The position numbers and the translations under genes were made by a program. The notes below the pieces were generated by a model. The model was given only the letters and a program-made list of their open reading frames with translations. It did no database searches and was not told the DNA's origin. A stretch of 40,719 nt of DNA from an uncultured Flavobacteriales bacterium (GTDB taxonomy: Bacteria > Bacteroidota > Bacteroidia > Flavobacteriales > BACL11): assembly GCA_950069165.1 (NCBI GenBank), contig CATMIT010000003.1, positions 1 through 40,719 on the forward strand. Direction: 5' to 3'. Of the stretch, positions 7,612-17,337 are shown piece after piece; the first letter of the stretch is position 1, and each line of letters starts with the position of its first letter.

Positions 7612-9695
7612 TGAATAAACAGAAAGGGAATATAAACTGGCGATTGATTTTTCTGTATTTTTTTATGATTCTTTTTGCATTTATCATTTTATCTCAGGTT
7701 TTTGTAATCCAACAATTAAAAGAATCATTTAGTCAGAACCAACCCGAGTTTATAACGGTTGAGGCGCCAAGAGGAAATATTTTCTCTGATGATGGAAGTC
7801 TGCTTGCGATATCTATGCCTCTTTATGATGTGCATATTGATTTTCAAACAATAGATAATGACACTTTTCGCAAGTACATTTCTGCCTTAGCCAAGAAATT
7901 GGAAAATTTATTTAACGATAAAACTGCTTTGGCTTATGAAATTGAGTTTCGAAATGCAAAAAAGAACAATGAAAGATATTATTTTCTTAAAAAAGAAATG
8001 ACTTACAATAAAGTAAAACAACTAAAATCTTTCCCAATTTTTAAGATGGGTCAATTTAAAGGAGGGCTAATTTGTGAGAGAAAAGAAAATAGAGAAATAC
8101 CATTTCAACTGTTAGCAAAACGAACAATAGGATATGAAAGGCAGGGGATAAAGCCAATAGGAATTGAAGGAGCTTATAACCAAATTTTGAAAGGGGAAAA
8201 CGGTAAAAAGTTAGTACAAAAAATTTCTAAAAAGGTTTTGATGCCAATCAATTCTAATGCGAATGTATTGCCAAAAGCCGGAGATGATGTAATAAGCACT
8301 ATCAATATTGATTTGCAGGATGTTGCTGAACGGGCATTAATAAATGCACTTGAGAAACATAAAGCAGAATTTGGTTGTGTGGCTGTGATGGAGGTGAAAA
8401 CAGGAAAAATAAAAGCAATTGCTAACCTCAGAAGATTAAAAGAAGGATTGTTTATTGAAGATTACAACTATGTGATAGGGGAACATTCCGAGCCTGGCTC
8501 TACCTTCAAATTGGCTTCTATTTTGGCTGGATTGGAAGATGGATTTTTCAAATTATCAGATAGTGTAGATACCGAAAATGGCAGGTGTAAATTTTTTGAC
8601 AGAACCATGATTGATTCCAAAAAAGGGGGTTATGGAAAAATAACAATTGGGGAAGCTTTTGTAGTATCATCAAATGTTGGGATTTCCAAAGTTATAAATA
8701 ATGCTTATGCCAAACAACCAGAAAAATTTGTAGATAGATTATACAAATTTCAACTAAACACTCCACTTAATATTGAGATTCCAACTCCAGAAAACCCTAA
8801 AATAAAAACACCAAAAAGTCTTGATTGGTCAGGCACCACTTTGCCTTGGATGTCCATTGGTTATGAAGTGAGTTTGACACCGCTTCATCTGCTGACATTT
8901 TATAATGCAATAGCAAATAAAGGGCGAATGGTAAAACCACTTTTTGTAAGCGGCTTAAAAAGAAATGGAAAATTTATTGAAGTATATAATACAGAAGTTA
9001 TCAATCCTGCAATTTGTGCCAGAACAAATATCGAGCAAATTATCCCTTTAATGATACAAGTAGTGGAGAGAGGGACAGCAAAAAACATAAAAAGCAAACA
9101 GTATAGTATTGCCGGAAAAACGGGTACTTGTCAGCTTAATTATTGGAAAAGAAAAAAAGGAGAGAAAAAAAGCTATCAAGCATCTTTTGCAGGATTTTTT
9201 CCAGCAGATAATCCAAAATATTCATGTATTGTAGTGATAAGTAACCCGACAGAAAACGGCTTTTATGGCGCAAAAGTGGCAGCACCCGTATTTAAGGAAA
9301 TTGCAGATAAAGTTTTTGCATCTGACTTGGAATTGCATGAAGTGTTTACCGCCCAAAAAAACACAAGTTCGCCTTATACCAAAAACGGAAACAATTATGA
9401 TGCACAAGTTGTTTTAAGCGAGCTAAATATTCCTTTCCAAGCTGATAAAACCAATTGGATAATTGCTAGTGCTAAGCAAGATATTATTGAGCTAAAAACA
9501 CGGAAAATAGAAGAAGATTTAAAAGATGGCTTTATTCCTGAATTAAGAGGAATGGGGATTCAGGATGTGCTTTTTCTTTTGGAAAACAATGGGCTTAAAG
9601 TTCATTTTTCAGGGAAAGGAACAATAAAAAATCAAAGTTTAAAAAAAGGAAAACGATTTAAAAATGGAAGTGAAATAATTTTGGAATTAGCATGA
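7611..9695 (+). CDS. ftsI: Septal peptidoglycan transpeptidase (class B PBP) with PASTA domain
   Basis: FtsI/PBP3 cross-links septal peptidoglycan together with FtsW. The 694-residue protein has a short cytoplasmic tail, a membrane anchor at 12-32, and a dimerisation domain beginning EAPRGNIFSDDG (51-62). The transpeptidase domain has its three catalytic motifs: S297-T-F-K300, S353-S-N355 and K503-T-G505. A single PASTA domain occupies about the last 60 residues (FIPELRGMGIQDVLFLLENN), as in Bacteroidota and SpoVD-like proteins but not E. coli FtsI. It is followed by murE with an ATGA overlap. Confidence 0.95.
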   Translation: MNKQKGNINWRLIFLYFFMILFAFIILSQVFVIQQLKESFSQNQPEFITVEAPRGNIFSDDGSLLAISMPLYDVHIDFQTIDNDTFRKYISALAKKLENLFNDKTALAYEIEFRNAKKNNERYYFLKKEMTYNKVKQLKSFPIFKMGQFKGGLICERKENREIPFQLLAKRTIGYERQGIKPIGIEGAYNQILKGENGKKLVQKISKKVLMPINSNANVLPKAGDDVISTINIDLQDVAERALINALEKHKAEFGCVAVMEVKTGKIKAIANLRRLKEGLFIEDYNYVIGEHSEPGSTFKLASILAGLEDGFFKLSDSVDTENGRCKFFDRTMIDSKKGGYGKITIGEAFVVSSNVGISKVINNAYAKQPEKFVDRLYKFQLNTPLNIEIPTPENPKIKTPKSLDWSGTTLPWMSIGYEVSLTPLHLLTFYNAIANKGRMVKPLFVSGLKRNGKFIEVYNTEVINPAICARTNIEQIIPLMIQVVERGTAKNIKSKQYSIAGKTGTCQLNYWKRKKGEKKSYQASFAGFFPADNPKYSCIVVISNPTENGFYGAKVAAPVFKEIADKVFASDLELHEVFTAQKNTSSPYTKNGNNYDAQVVLSELNIPFQADKTNWIIASAKQDIIELKTRKIEEDLKDGFIPELRGMGIQDVLFLLENNGLKVHFSGKGTIKNQSLKKGKRFKNGSEIILELA

Positions 9696-11155
9696 AATCT
9701 TTAAAAGAGATACTTTATAAAGTAGAAATTATTAATGTAGTTGGCACCACCGATTTACCTATTTCCTCTGTGCATTTTGATTCCAGAAAAGTAAAAAAAC
9801 AAAGCTTATTTGTAGCGGTAAAAGGGACAATAACGGATGGTCATGAATATATCTTACAAGCCATAAAAAATGGTGCAACCGCCATTGTAGCAGAACAACT
9901 CCCTTCTAAAACTGAAAAAAATATCAGCTACATTATTGTAAAAAACTCTAGTAAGGAATTAGCAGTAATAGCTACTAATTATTTTGAAAATCCATCCGAA
10001 AAGTTAAAACTTATTGGGGTAACAGGAACAAATGGAAAAACAACCATTGTTTCTCTTTTATTCAATCTGTTTTTAGGGATGAATAAAAAGGTCGGAATGC
10101 TTTCTACAATTAATAATAAGATAAATAATGACACTATTGAAAGCACCCATACAACAGCAGATGCAGTTGAAATAAACCAGCTTTTATCTCAGATGGTTTC
10201 TGATGGATGTGAGTATTGTTTTATGGAAGTAAGTTCGCATGCAATCGACCAGAATCGTATTGTAGGACTTGCTTTTGATATCATGGTTTTTACCAATATT
10301 TCTCACGATCATCTAGATTACCATTCCACTTTTAATAAATATATAAATGCTAAAAAGAAAGTATTTAATCAGTTAAATTCTAATGCCATTGCTCTTGTAA
10401 ATAATGATGACAAGCACGGTATAAATATGCTAAGAGATACAAAAGCAAAAAAGCAAACTTATTCCTTAAAAAGCATGTCCGATTTTAAATGTAAAATTCT
10501 GGAAAATCAGTTTGATGGAATGCTTTTAAGCATTAATAATTTCGATTTATGGACTAAATTAATAGGAGAGTTTAATGCTTATAATGTTTTGGCAGTTTAT
10601 GCTGTTGGCGTTTTGCTAGAAACAGATGAAGAAAAACTCCTTGAAGGTATTAGTATGCTAAGTTCAGCAAAAGGGAGGTTTCAGAGTGTAAGAAATAAGG
10701 AAGGCGTAACGGCAATTGTTGATTATGCCCACACACCAGATGCGCTAAAAAATGTGCTTGGCACCATAAATAAAATAAGGTCAGGGAATGAAAAACTAAT
10801 TACTGTGCTTGGCTGTGGGGGAGATAGAGACAGGACAAAGCGACCAAAAATGGCAGCAATAGCTTGCGATTTAAGTACCCAAGTTATTATTACTTCCGAT
10901 AATCCCAGATCAGAAAATCCAGAGGATATTATCTCAGATATGATGGCAGGACTCAATCCTGTTCAGAAAAAGAAAACTTTGCTAATAAGCGATAGAAAAC
11001 AAGCCATCAAAACAGCTTGCACAATTTCAGAAAAAGAAGATATCATATTGGTAGCTGGCAAAGGACACGAAAAATACCAGGAGATAAAAGGAGTAAAATA
11101 TCCTTTTGACGATATGGATGAAATAAAAGAATCTTTAAACCTAATTAAAAGCTAA
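9692..11155 (+). CDS. murE: UDP-MurNAc-L-Ala-D-Glu:meso-diaminopimelate ligase
   Basis: MurE adds the third residue of the wall peptide in the cytoplasm. The 487-residue product has the Mur ligase ATP loop GTNGKTT (112-118), the central segment SSHAIDQNRI and the C-terminal domain with GGDRDRTKRP. The DNPR motif at 403-406 is the signature of meso-diaminopimelate specificity, so the cell wall is predicted to carry meso-DAP rather than lysine. Its stop overlaps the mraY start (TAATG). Confidence 0.96.
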   Translation: MKSLKEILYKVEIINVVGTTDLPISSVHFDSRKVKKQSLFVAVKGTITDGHEYILQAIKNGATAIVAEQLPSKTEKNISYIIVKNSSKELAVIATNYFENPSEKLKLIGVTGTNGKTTIVSLLFNLFLGMNKKVGMLSTINNKINNDTIESTHTTADAVEINQLLSQMVSDGCEYCFMEVSSHAIDQNRIVGLAFDIMVFTNISHDHLDYHSTFNKYINAKKKVFNQLNSNAIALVNNDDKHGINMLRDTKAKKQTYSLKSMSDFKCKILENQFDGMLLSINNFDLWTKLIGEFNAYNVLAVYAVGVLLETDEEKLLEGISMLSSAKGRFQSVRNKEGVTAIVDYAHTPDALKNVLGTINKIRSGNEKLITVLGCGGDRDRTKRPKMAAIACDLSTQVIITSDNPRSENPEDIISDMMAGLNPVQKKKTLLISDRKQAIKTACTISEKEDIILVAGKGHEKYQEIKGVKYPFDDMDEIKESLNLIKS

Positions 11156-12393
11156 TGTTATATTACTTATTTGACTACCTACAAGAAGCGTATAATTTTC
11201 CCGGAGCGGGCGTATTTCAATATATTTCCTTTCGTTCGGCCATGGCAGTAATCACTTCCCTTTTGGTGTCCATGGTTTTTGGTGGAAAAATCATCAATTT
11301 GATACGAGAAAAACAAATAGGGGAACAGATAAGGGAATTGGGATTAGAAGGTGAAAAGCAGAAAAAAGGAACGCCAACAATGGGAGGGTTAATCATTATT
11401 GCTGCAATCCTGATTCCTACACTACTTTTTACAAAACTCGAAAATATCTACATTATCATCATGATTATCTCTACCCTTTGGATGGGCGTAATTGGCTTTA
11501 TTGACGATTATATAAAAGTGTATCGTAAAGACAAGCAGGGGTTAGCCGGACGATTCAAAATATTAGGGCAAGTTGGCTTGGGAATTATTGTAGGGCTTAT
11601 CATGGTATTTCATGCTGATATTGTTGTAAAAGAACAATTAGCGGACTCCCAAATAATTACCGAAACAAATATATCTATTGCAAACGAATATGGATTTGAG
11701 CAAGAGGCAAAACAATCCACAAAAACAACCATTCCATTTGTAAAAAATAATGAATTTGATTACAAAATACTTACAAACTGGATGGGTGACATAGCGCCAA
11801 TTGCATCCATGATTTTGTTTATACTTATCGTGATTTTGATTATTACAGCAGTATCCAATGGTGCAAATATGACGGATGGTTTGGATGGCTTGGCAACAGG
11901 AACTTCCGCCATAATAGGAGCTACTATTGCGGTATTTGCTTATGTGTCTGGTAATATTATGGCAGCCGATTATCTCAATATTATGTACATCCCAAATACT
12001 GGAGAGTTAGTGATTTTCATGGCATCTTTTGTGGGGGCTTGTGTGGGATTTTTGTGGTACAATTCCTATCCAGCACAAGTGTTTATGGGCGATACAGGAA
12101 GTTTGTCTCTCGGAGGTATAATTGCAGTAGCAGCAATCCTTATCCGAAAGGAATTATTGATACCGATTTTGTGTGGAGTTTTCCTAATTGAAAATCTTTC
12201 GGTTATTCTGCAAGTAGGTTATTTCAAATATACCAAAAAGAAATATGGGCAGGGAAAAAGAATATTCAAAATGGCGCCTTTGCACCATCATTTTCAGAAG
12301 TTGGGTTATAACGAAAGTAAAATTGTTACGCGTTTTTGGATAGTAGGTATCATGTTGGCAATACTAACTATTGTGACGCTAAAATTAAGATAG
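11155..12393 (+). CDS. mraY: Phospho-MurNAc-pentapeptide transferase (lipid I synthase)
   Basis: MraY moves phospho-MurNAc-pentapeptide onto undecaprenyl phosphate in the inner membrane, making lipid I. The 412-residue polytopic protein shows the family motifs KGTPTMGG, IGFIDDYIK, NMTDGLDGLATG, FMGDTGSLSLGG and APLHHHFQKLG. It is about 50 residues longer than the E. coli enzyme because of a hydrophilic insertion at roughly 155-205, which I recall as usual in Bacteroidota. Membrane segments are spread through the rest of the chain. murD begins immediately after its stop codon. Confidence 0.96.
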   Translation: MLYYLFDYLQEAYNFPGAGVFQYISFRSAMAVITSLLVSMVFGGKIINLIREKQIGEQIRELGLEGEKQKKGTPTMGGLIIIAAILIPTLLFTKLENIYIIIMIISTLWMGVIGFIDDYIKVYRKDKQGLAGRFKILGQVGLGIIVGLIMVFHADIVVKEQLADSQIITETNISIANEYGFEQEAKQSTKTTIPFVKNNEFDYKILTNWMGDIAPIASMILFILIVILIITAVSNGANMTDGLDGLATGTSAIIGATIAVFAYVSGNIMAADYLNIMYIPNTGELVIFMASFVGACVGFLWYNSYPAQVFMGDTGSLSLGGIIAVAAILIRKELLIPILCGVFLIENLSVILQVGYFKYTKKKYGQGKRIFKMAPLHHHFQKLGYNESKIVTRFWIVGIMLAILTIVTLKLR

Positions 12394-13719
12394 GTGGAAA
12401 AACAAATAGTGATTTTAGGTGCAGGGGAAAGTGGAGTGGGGGCAGCTATTTTAGCAAAGAAAAAGGGGTTGAAAGTTTTTGTTTCAGATAGTGGAATAAT
12501 AACTAAGGAAAATAAAAAAGTTCTTTCAAATAATGAGATAAAATGGGAGGAAGGTAAGCACACAATGGAAAAAATTCTGCAAGCAAAAGAAGTAGTAAAA
12601 AGCCCGGGAATTCCAGACGATATAGACATTATTCAAGCCATAAAATTGGCAGGAATTTCTGTTGTTTCAGAAGTGGAGTTTGCTTTTAGATACACCAAAG
12701 CAAAAGTGGTTGCCATAACAGGAAGCAATGGCAAAACCACTACTACTCTGCTTGTTGGCCACATCCTAAAAAAAGCAGGATTGGATGTGCTCATAGCTGG
12801 GAATATTGGTGTTGGTTTTGCTAGAGAAATTGCTAATAGAGATTATAGTTATATCGTTTTGGAACTGAGCAGTTTTCAATTGGATGGCATCAAAGAATTT
12901 AAGCCAAATGTAGCGATTATTCTCAACATTACTCCTGATCATTTAAACCGATATGAAAATGATTTTAGCAAATATATAGCATCAAAGTTGCGCATAACAA
13001 TGAATCAGCAAAAAGAGGATGTGCTTATTTATAATAGGGATGACAAACAGATAAAAGCTAACTTAAAAACAAAAGCAAAAGCGATACCAATTTCTATAAA
13101 TAAACAGATAGCAGGGAATGGCGCTTTTTATAAAAACAACAAAATTAATATTAACCTAAACAACAAAAAAATGACAATTCAAGAACTAGCATTACAAGGA
13201 AAACACAACATTTATAATTCAATGGCAGCAGCAATTGCCACAAGAATACTGGATATAAAAAATGATATTATCAGGCAAAGTATGCTCGATTTCCAGAACA
13301 TTGAGCACCGATTGGAATATGTGCTTACTGTTCATGGAATAGATTTTATAAATGATTCAAAAGCAACTAATGTAAATGCGGCTTGGTATGCTTTGGAGAG
13401 CATGACAAAACCAGTTATTTGGATTGTAGGAGGAGTGGATAAAGGAAACGATTATGATGAGATTTCGGAGATAGTAAAAAGCAGGGTGAAAGCCATTATT
13501 TGTTTAGGAGAATCAACCAAGAAAATACAAAAATATTTTAACAAAATAGTGGGTAAAATTGAAACGGTAAGCAGTATGGAAGAAGCAGTAAGGTCATCCT
13601 ATCAATTAGGTGATAAAGGAGATGTGGTGTTATTATCTCCAACTTGTGCAAGTTTCGATATGTTTGATAATTTCGAGCACAGAGGGCAAGAATTCAAAAA
13701 TCAGGTTAGGAAATTATAA
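12394..13719 (+). CDS. murD: UDP-MurNAc-L-alanine:D-glutamate ligase
   Basis: MurD adds D-glutamate to UDP-MurNAc-L-alanine in the cytoplasm. The 441-residue product starts with a Rossmann-like domain (VILGAGESGVGAA, 6-18), then the ATP loop GSNGKTTT (110-117), NITPDHLNRY, and the C-terminal segment NDSKATNVNAA. It begins with GTG directly after the mraY stop, with no intergenic base. ftsW follows with no gap. Length and motif order are normal. Confidence 0.95.
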   Translation: MEKQIVILGAGESGVGAAILAKKKGLKVFVSDSGIITKENKKVLSNNEIKWEEGKHTMEKILQAKEVVKSPGIPDDIDIIQAIKLAGISVVSEVEFAFRYTKAKVVAITGSNGKTTTTLLVGHILKKAGLDVLIAGNIGVGFAREIANRDYSYIVLELSSFQLDGIKEFKPNVAIILNITPDHLNRYENDFSKYIASKLRITMNQQKEDVLIYNRDDKQIKANLKTKAKAIPISINKQIAGNGAFYKNNKININLNNKKMTIQELALQGKHNIYNSMAAAIATRILDIKNDIIRQSMLDFQNIEHRLEYVLTVHGIDFINDSKATNVNAAWYALESMTKPVIWIVGGVDKGNDYDEISEIVKSRVKAIICLGESTKKIQKYFNKIVGKIETVSSMEEAVRSSYQLGDKGDVVLLSPTCASFDMFDNFEHRGQEFKNQVRKL

Positions 13720-14853
13720 ATGGATACCGTTCTAAAAAACATAAAATTAGAAGGGGACAGAACCATTTGGGTAGTGGTTTTCTTTCTGTGTATTTTCTCG
13801 GTGATTGTAGTATATAGTGCTGTAGGCATTGGCGATATTTTTAGCCATTTACTAAAACTAAGCATTGGCATAGGTGGCATGTATGTCATTCACAAATTAA
13901 AGTTCAAATACTTTTCTCGGCTTGGAGTTTTAGGGTTTTGGTTTTCGATTGCACTGCTTATTTTAGTGATGGTTATTGGGGTGAGTATTAATGGGGCTTC
14001 TCGTTGGCTTTCTATTTCAGGGCAAAGGTTTCAGCCATCCGATATTGCAAAGCTTTCTATTATATTATATACAGCTAGGCAATTAAGCAAACAAAGGGAT
14101 TTTTTAGGAGAATTTAAAGGAGTAATATGGTATATTTTAATGCCAGTTCTTCTAATTTGTATGCTGATTCTTCCTGCCAATTTTTCGACTGCTGCACTTG
14201 TTTTTGTCAATGGTTTGGTGCTGATGTTTATTGCAAAAATTAATTTGAAATATATTTTAGGAATTGTTGGAATAGCACTTTTTGGAGGATTATTATTATA
14301 CGGCACAGCCAAGTATGTGCCCCTAATGGGGGAGATTATGCCCCGTTCCACAACTTGGGTAAACAGAATTGATGGCTTTTTCTCCCCATCAGAAAATTAT
14401 AATTTGGATGAAGGATATCAATCCTATCAAGCAAAAATAGCAATACACAATGGAGGAATATTCGGGCAAGGACCAGGGAAAAGCGTGCAAAGGTATTTTC
14501 TGTATTCCAGCCATTCTGATTTTATTTATGCCATAATGGTGGAAGAATACGGAATGATAATAGGGGCATTTTTACCAATTTTACTTTATATGATTCTCTT
14601 TTTTAGGGCTGTAAAAATTGCAAACAGAAGTGAAAGTCAGTTTGGCGGATTAATTGCTTCTGGCTTGGCTTTTTCTTTGGTATTTCAAGCCATGATAAAC
14701 ATGGCAGTTGCAGTAGGGATAATGCCGGTAACTGGGCAAACTTTGCCCTTAATTAGTATGGGAGGAACTTCCATTTTATTTACCTGCATTACCATTGGTA
14801 TTATACTTAGCGTAAGCAGGGATTCAACCGACAGAAATTATGAAGCAGTTTAG
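13720..14853 (+). CDS. ftsW: Septal peptidoglycan polymerase FtsW (SEDS family)
   Basis: FtsW polymerises glycan strands from lipid II at the septum in partnership with FtsI. The 377-residue polytopic protein carries the SEDS segments NGASRWLSISGQRFQPSDIAKLS (about residues 90-112, read in two parts), the large extracytoplasmic loop containing GYQSYQAKIAIHNGG and GQGPGKSVQR, and the C-terminal TGQTLPLISMGGTS. The first methionine abuts the murD stop. Its 3' end overlaps murG by 14 bases. The name FtsW rather than RodA is set by position in the division cluster. Confidence 0.93.
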   Translation: MDTVLKNIKLEGDRTIWVVVFFLCIFSVIVVYSAVGIGDIFSHLLKLSIGIGGMYVIHKLKFKYFSRLGVLGFWFSIALLILVMVIGVSINGASRWLSISGQRFQPSDIAKLSIILYTARQLSKQRDFLGEFKGVIWYILMPVLLICMLILPANFSTAALVFVNGLVLMFIAKINLKYILGIVGIALFGGLLLYGTAKYVPLMGEIMPRSTTWVNRIDGFFSPSENYNLDEGYQSYQAKIAIHNGGIFGQGPGKSVQRYFLYSSHSDFIYAIMVEEYGMIIGAFLPILLYMILFFRAVKIANRSESQFGGLIASGLAFSLVFQAMINMAVAVGIMPVTGQTLPLISMGGTSILFTCITIGIILSVSRDSTDRNYEAV

Positions 14854-15943
14854 AGTAATAATTAGTGGAGGAGGAACGGGAGGGCATATTTTCCCAGCGC
14901 TTGCTATTGCAAAGGCATTAGAGAAAAAAGTGAGCAATATTGAGATTTTATTTGTTGGAGCAACAGGGAAAATGGAAATGAGTAAAATTCCAGCAGAAGG
15001 ATATAAAATTAAAGGCTTATGGATAAGTGGTTTGCAAAGAAGGATTACCATTAAAAATTTATACTTTCCATTTAAAGTAATTAGTAGTTTGCTAAAAGCG
15101 AGAAGAATAATCAAAAAATTTAAGCCAGATATTGCAATAGGAACTGGCGGATATGCAAGTGGCCCATTACTTTATGTGGCAGCTAAAAAAAATATTCCAA
15201 CATTGGTGCAAGAGCAAAATTCATATCCGGGAATTACCAATAAAGTACTTTCCAAAGTGGTAGATAAAGTTTGTGTGGCTTACGATAATATGGAACAGTT
15301 TTTTCCAAAAAATAAAATCATTTTTACCGGAAACCCAATTAGGCAAGATGTATTGGAATTTGCCAGTAAAAAACAGCTGGGTATTTCTCATTTTAATTTG
15401 GAAGAAAATAAAAAAACAGTACTTGTAATTGGAGGTAGTTTAGGGGCAAGAACCATCAATGAGGCAATTGATGAAAACATATCTTTTTTTGTAGAAAACA
15501 ATTTGAATTTGATTTGGCAAACGGGCATTAGCTATCAGAAAAAAGCAGAAAAAAGCGTAAAAGAAAAAGCAGTAAAGGGAATAAACGCATATACTTTTAT
15601 AAAAGAAATGGATAAAGCTTATGGGGCAGCCGATATTATCATTTCAAGAGCTGGGGCAATTGCCATTTCTGAGCTCTGTTGTATTGCTAAGCCTACTATT
15701 TTAATTCCTTCTCCAAATGTATCGGAAGATCATCAAACAAAGAATGCACAAGCGGTCGTTAATAAAAAGGCAGCACTGCTGGTGAAAGACAATGAGGCAG
15801 GCAGTAAATTAGTTAATTGTTTGCAGGAACTGTATGACGATACTGTAATGCAGAAAGAGTTAATAAGAAACATCAAGAATTTGGCAGTAATGGATGCTGC
15901 TGACAAGATTGCAAATGAAGCATTGATTTTAAGTAAAAAATGA
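14840..15943 (+). CDS. murG: UDP-GlcNAc:lipid I N-acetylglucosaminyltransferase
   Basis: MurG adds GlcNAc to lipid I on the inner face of the membrane, giving lipid II. The 367-residue product has the glycine-rich loop SGGGTGGHIFPA near the N-terminus (9-20), GTGGYASGP, the second loop GGSLGAR, and the donor-binding region ISRAGAIAISELC. Length and motif order are normal. The start codon lies inside ftsW and the stop shares ATGA with murC, so the three are likely coupled in translation. Confidence 0.95.
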   Translation: MKQFRVIISGGGTGGHIFPALAIAKALEKKVSNIEILFVGATGKMEMSKIPAEGYKIKGLWISGLQRRITIKNLYFPFKVISSLLKARRIIKKFKPDIAIGTGGYASGPLLYVAAKKNIPTLVQEQNSYPGITNKVLSKVVDKVCVAYDNMEQFFPKNKIIFTGNPIRQDVLEFASKKQLGISHFNLEENKKTVLVIGGSLGARTINEAIDENISFFVENNLNLIWQTGISYQKKAEKSVKEKAVKGINAYTFIKEMDKAYGAADIIISRAGAIAISELCCIAKPTILIPSPNVSEDHQTKNAQAVVNKKAALLVKDNEAGSKLVNCLQELYDDTVMQKELIRNIKNLAVMDAADKIANEALILSKK

Positions 15944-17337
15944 ATTTAGATTTATACAAACATATTTATTTACTAGGTATAGGAGGCATAGGCATGAGTG
16001 CCTTGGCAAGGTATTTTAATGCACAAGGAATACAGGTGAGTGGCTATGATAAAAGCAAAACCACACTTACAGAAAAATTAGAAAAAGAAGGTATTGCTAT
16101 TCATTATAAAGATGATATAAGTCAGATAAGTGATGAGGTAAAAGAGGCAAAATTCGCAGAGATTTTGGTGATTTACACCCCAGCTATTGATGAGAATAAT
16201 ACTGAATTTCATTTTTTTAAAGAAAAAGGAATAATCCCTTTAAAGCGTTCAGAAGTTTTGGGAATAATAACGCGCCAAAGTTTTACTATTGCTATTGCAG
16301 GAACCCACGGGAAAACAACAACAGCTGCACTACTTACCCATATTTTGAAAAATTCTGAAATTGATTGTACTGCTTTTTTGGGTGGAGTTAGTAAGGATTT
16401 TAATAGTAACCTTATTTTAGCCGAAAAAGGAAATATTGTAATTGTGGAAGCGGATGAATACGATCGCTCTTTCCTTTCGCTTTATCCTGATGTGGCAGTT
16501 ATTACTTCTATAGATGAGGACCATTTGGATATTTACGAAAATAAAAAATCATTGGAGATTGCCTTCCAAAAATTTGCTTCCCAAGTAAAACAAAAAGGAT
16601 TTTTGTTGGTGCAAGCTGGCGTACAAACAGAATTTGAAAAACCAGAAGAGGGGGCTTTAGTGTCCTATTCCGCCACGGAAAAGGCAGATTATTATGCTTC
16701 CAATATTGGCATCAGCAACAATAAAACAAAATTTGATATTGGGGTTTTAGATATTCTTCCCGGGATGGCTTATAAAAAAAAGATAACCAACTTACTGATA
16801 GATATGCCAGGAAAACACAATATTGAAAATGTGTTAGCAGCATCTGCTGTGGCTTGTTTTTTGGGGGCAACTTGCGACAATGTTGAAAAAGCAATTGGTT
16901 CTTTTAAGGGGATAAAAAGAAGATTTGAAATTCATTTGCATAATGATAAGATGACATTTATTGACGATTATGCCCATCATCCTAAGGAAGTAAAAGTGAC
17001 TATACAAGCTGTAAAAGAGTTGTATGAAGGAAAGAAAGTCATGGTAATTTTCCAGCCTCATTTATTTTCCAGAACGCAGGATTTTGCAGATGAATTTGCC
17101 GAGAGTTTATCCCTATCAGATGAACTTATTTTGTTAGAGATTTATCCTGCCAGAGAAAAACCAATTGATGGAGTTACCTCACAAATGTTGGCTGAAAAGT
17201 GCACCATAAAAAATGAAGTTTGTAGCAAAGAGCAACTACTAAGCGTTCTTGAAAAAAAGGATTTTGAGGTGTTACTTACAATGGGAGCAGGGGACATAAG
17301 CACAATGGTTCAGCCTATAAAAGAATTTTATAACTGA
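15940..17337 (+). CDS. murC: UDP-N-acetylmuramate:L-alanine ligase
   Basis: MurC adds L-alanine to UDP-MurNAc, the first step of stem-peptide assembly. The 465-residue product has the N-terminal nucleotide fold (LLGIGGIGMSALA, 11-23), ATP loop GTHGKTTT (121-128), VEADEYDRSF, and the C-terminal DDYAHHPKEV and FQPHLFSRT signatures. It starts on the ATGA overlap with murG and ends on a TGATG overlap with ftsQ. Length is normal. Confidence 0.95.
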   Translation: MNLDLYKHIYLLGIGGIGMSALARYFNAQGIQVSGYDKSKTTLTEKLEKEGIAIHYKDDISQISDEVKEAKFAEILVIYTPAIDENNTEFHFFKEKGIIPLKRSEVLGIITRQSFTIAIAGTHGKTTTAALLTHILKNSEIDCTAFLGGVSKDFNSNLILAEKGNIVIVEADEYDRSFLSLYPDVAVITSIDEDHLDIYENKKSLEIAFQKFASQVKQKGFLLVQAGVQTEFEKPEEGALVSYSATEKADYYASNIGISNNKTKFDIGVLDILPGMAYKKKITNLLIDMPGKHNIENVLAASAVACFLGATCDNVEKAIGSFKGIKRRFEIHLHNDKMTFIDDYAHHPKEVKVTIQAVKELYEGKKVMVIFQPHLFSRTQDFADEFAESLSLSDELILLEIYPAREKPIDGVTSQMLAEKCTIKNEVCSKEQLLSVLEKKDFEVLLTMGAGDISTMVQPIKEFYN

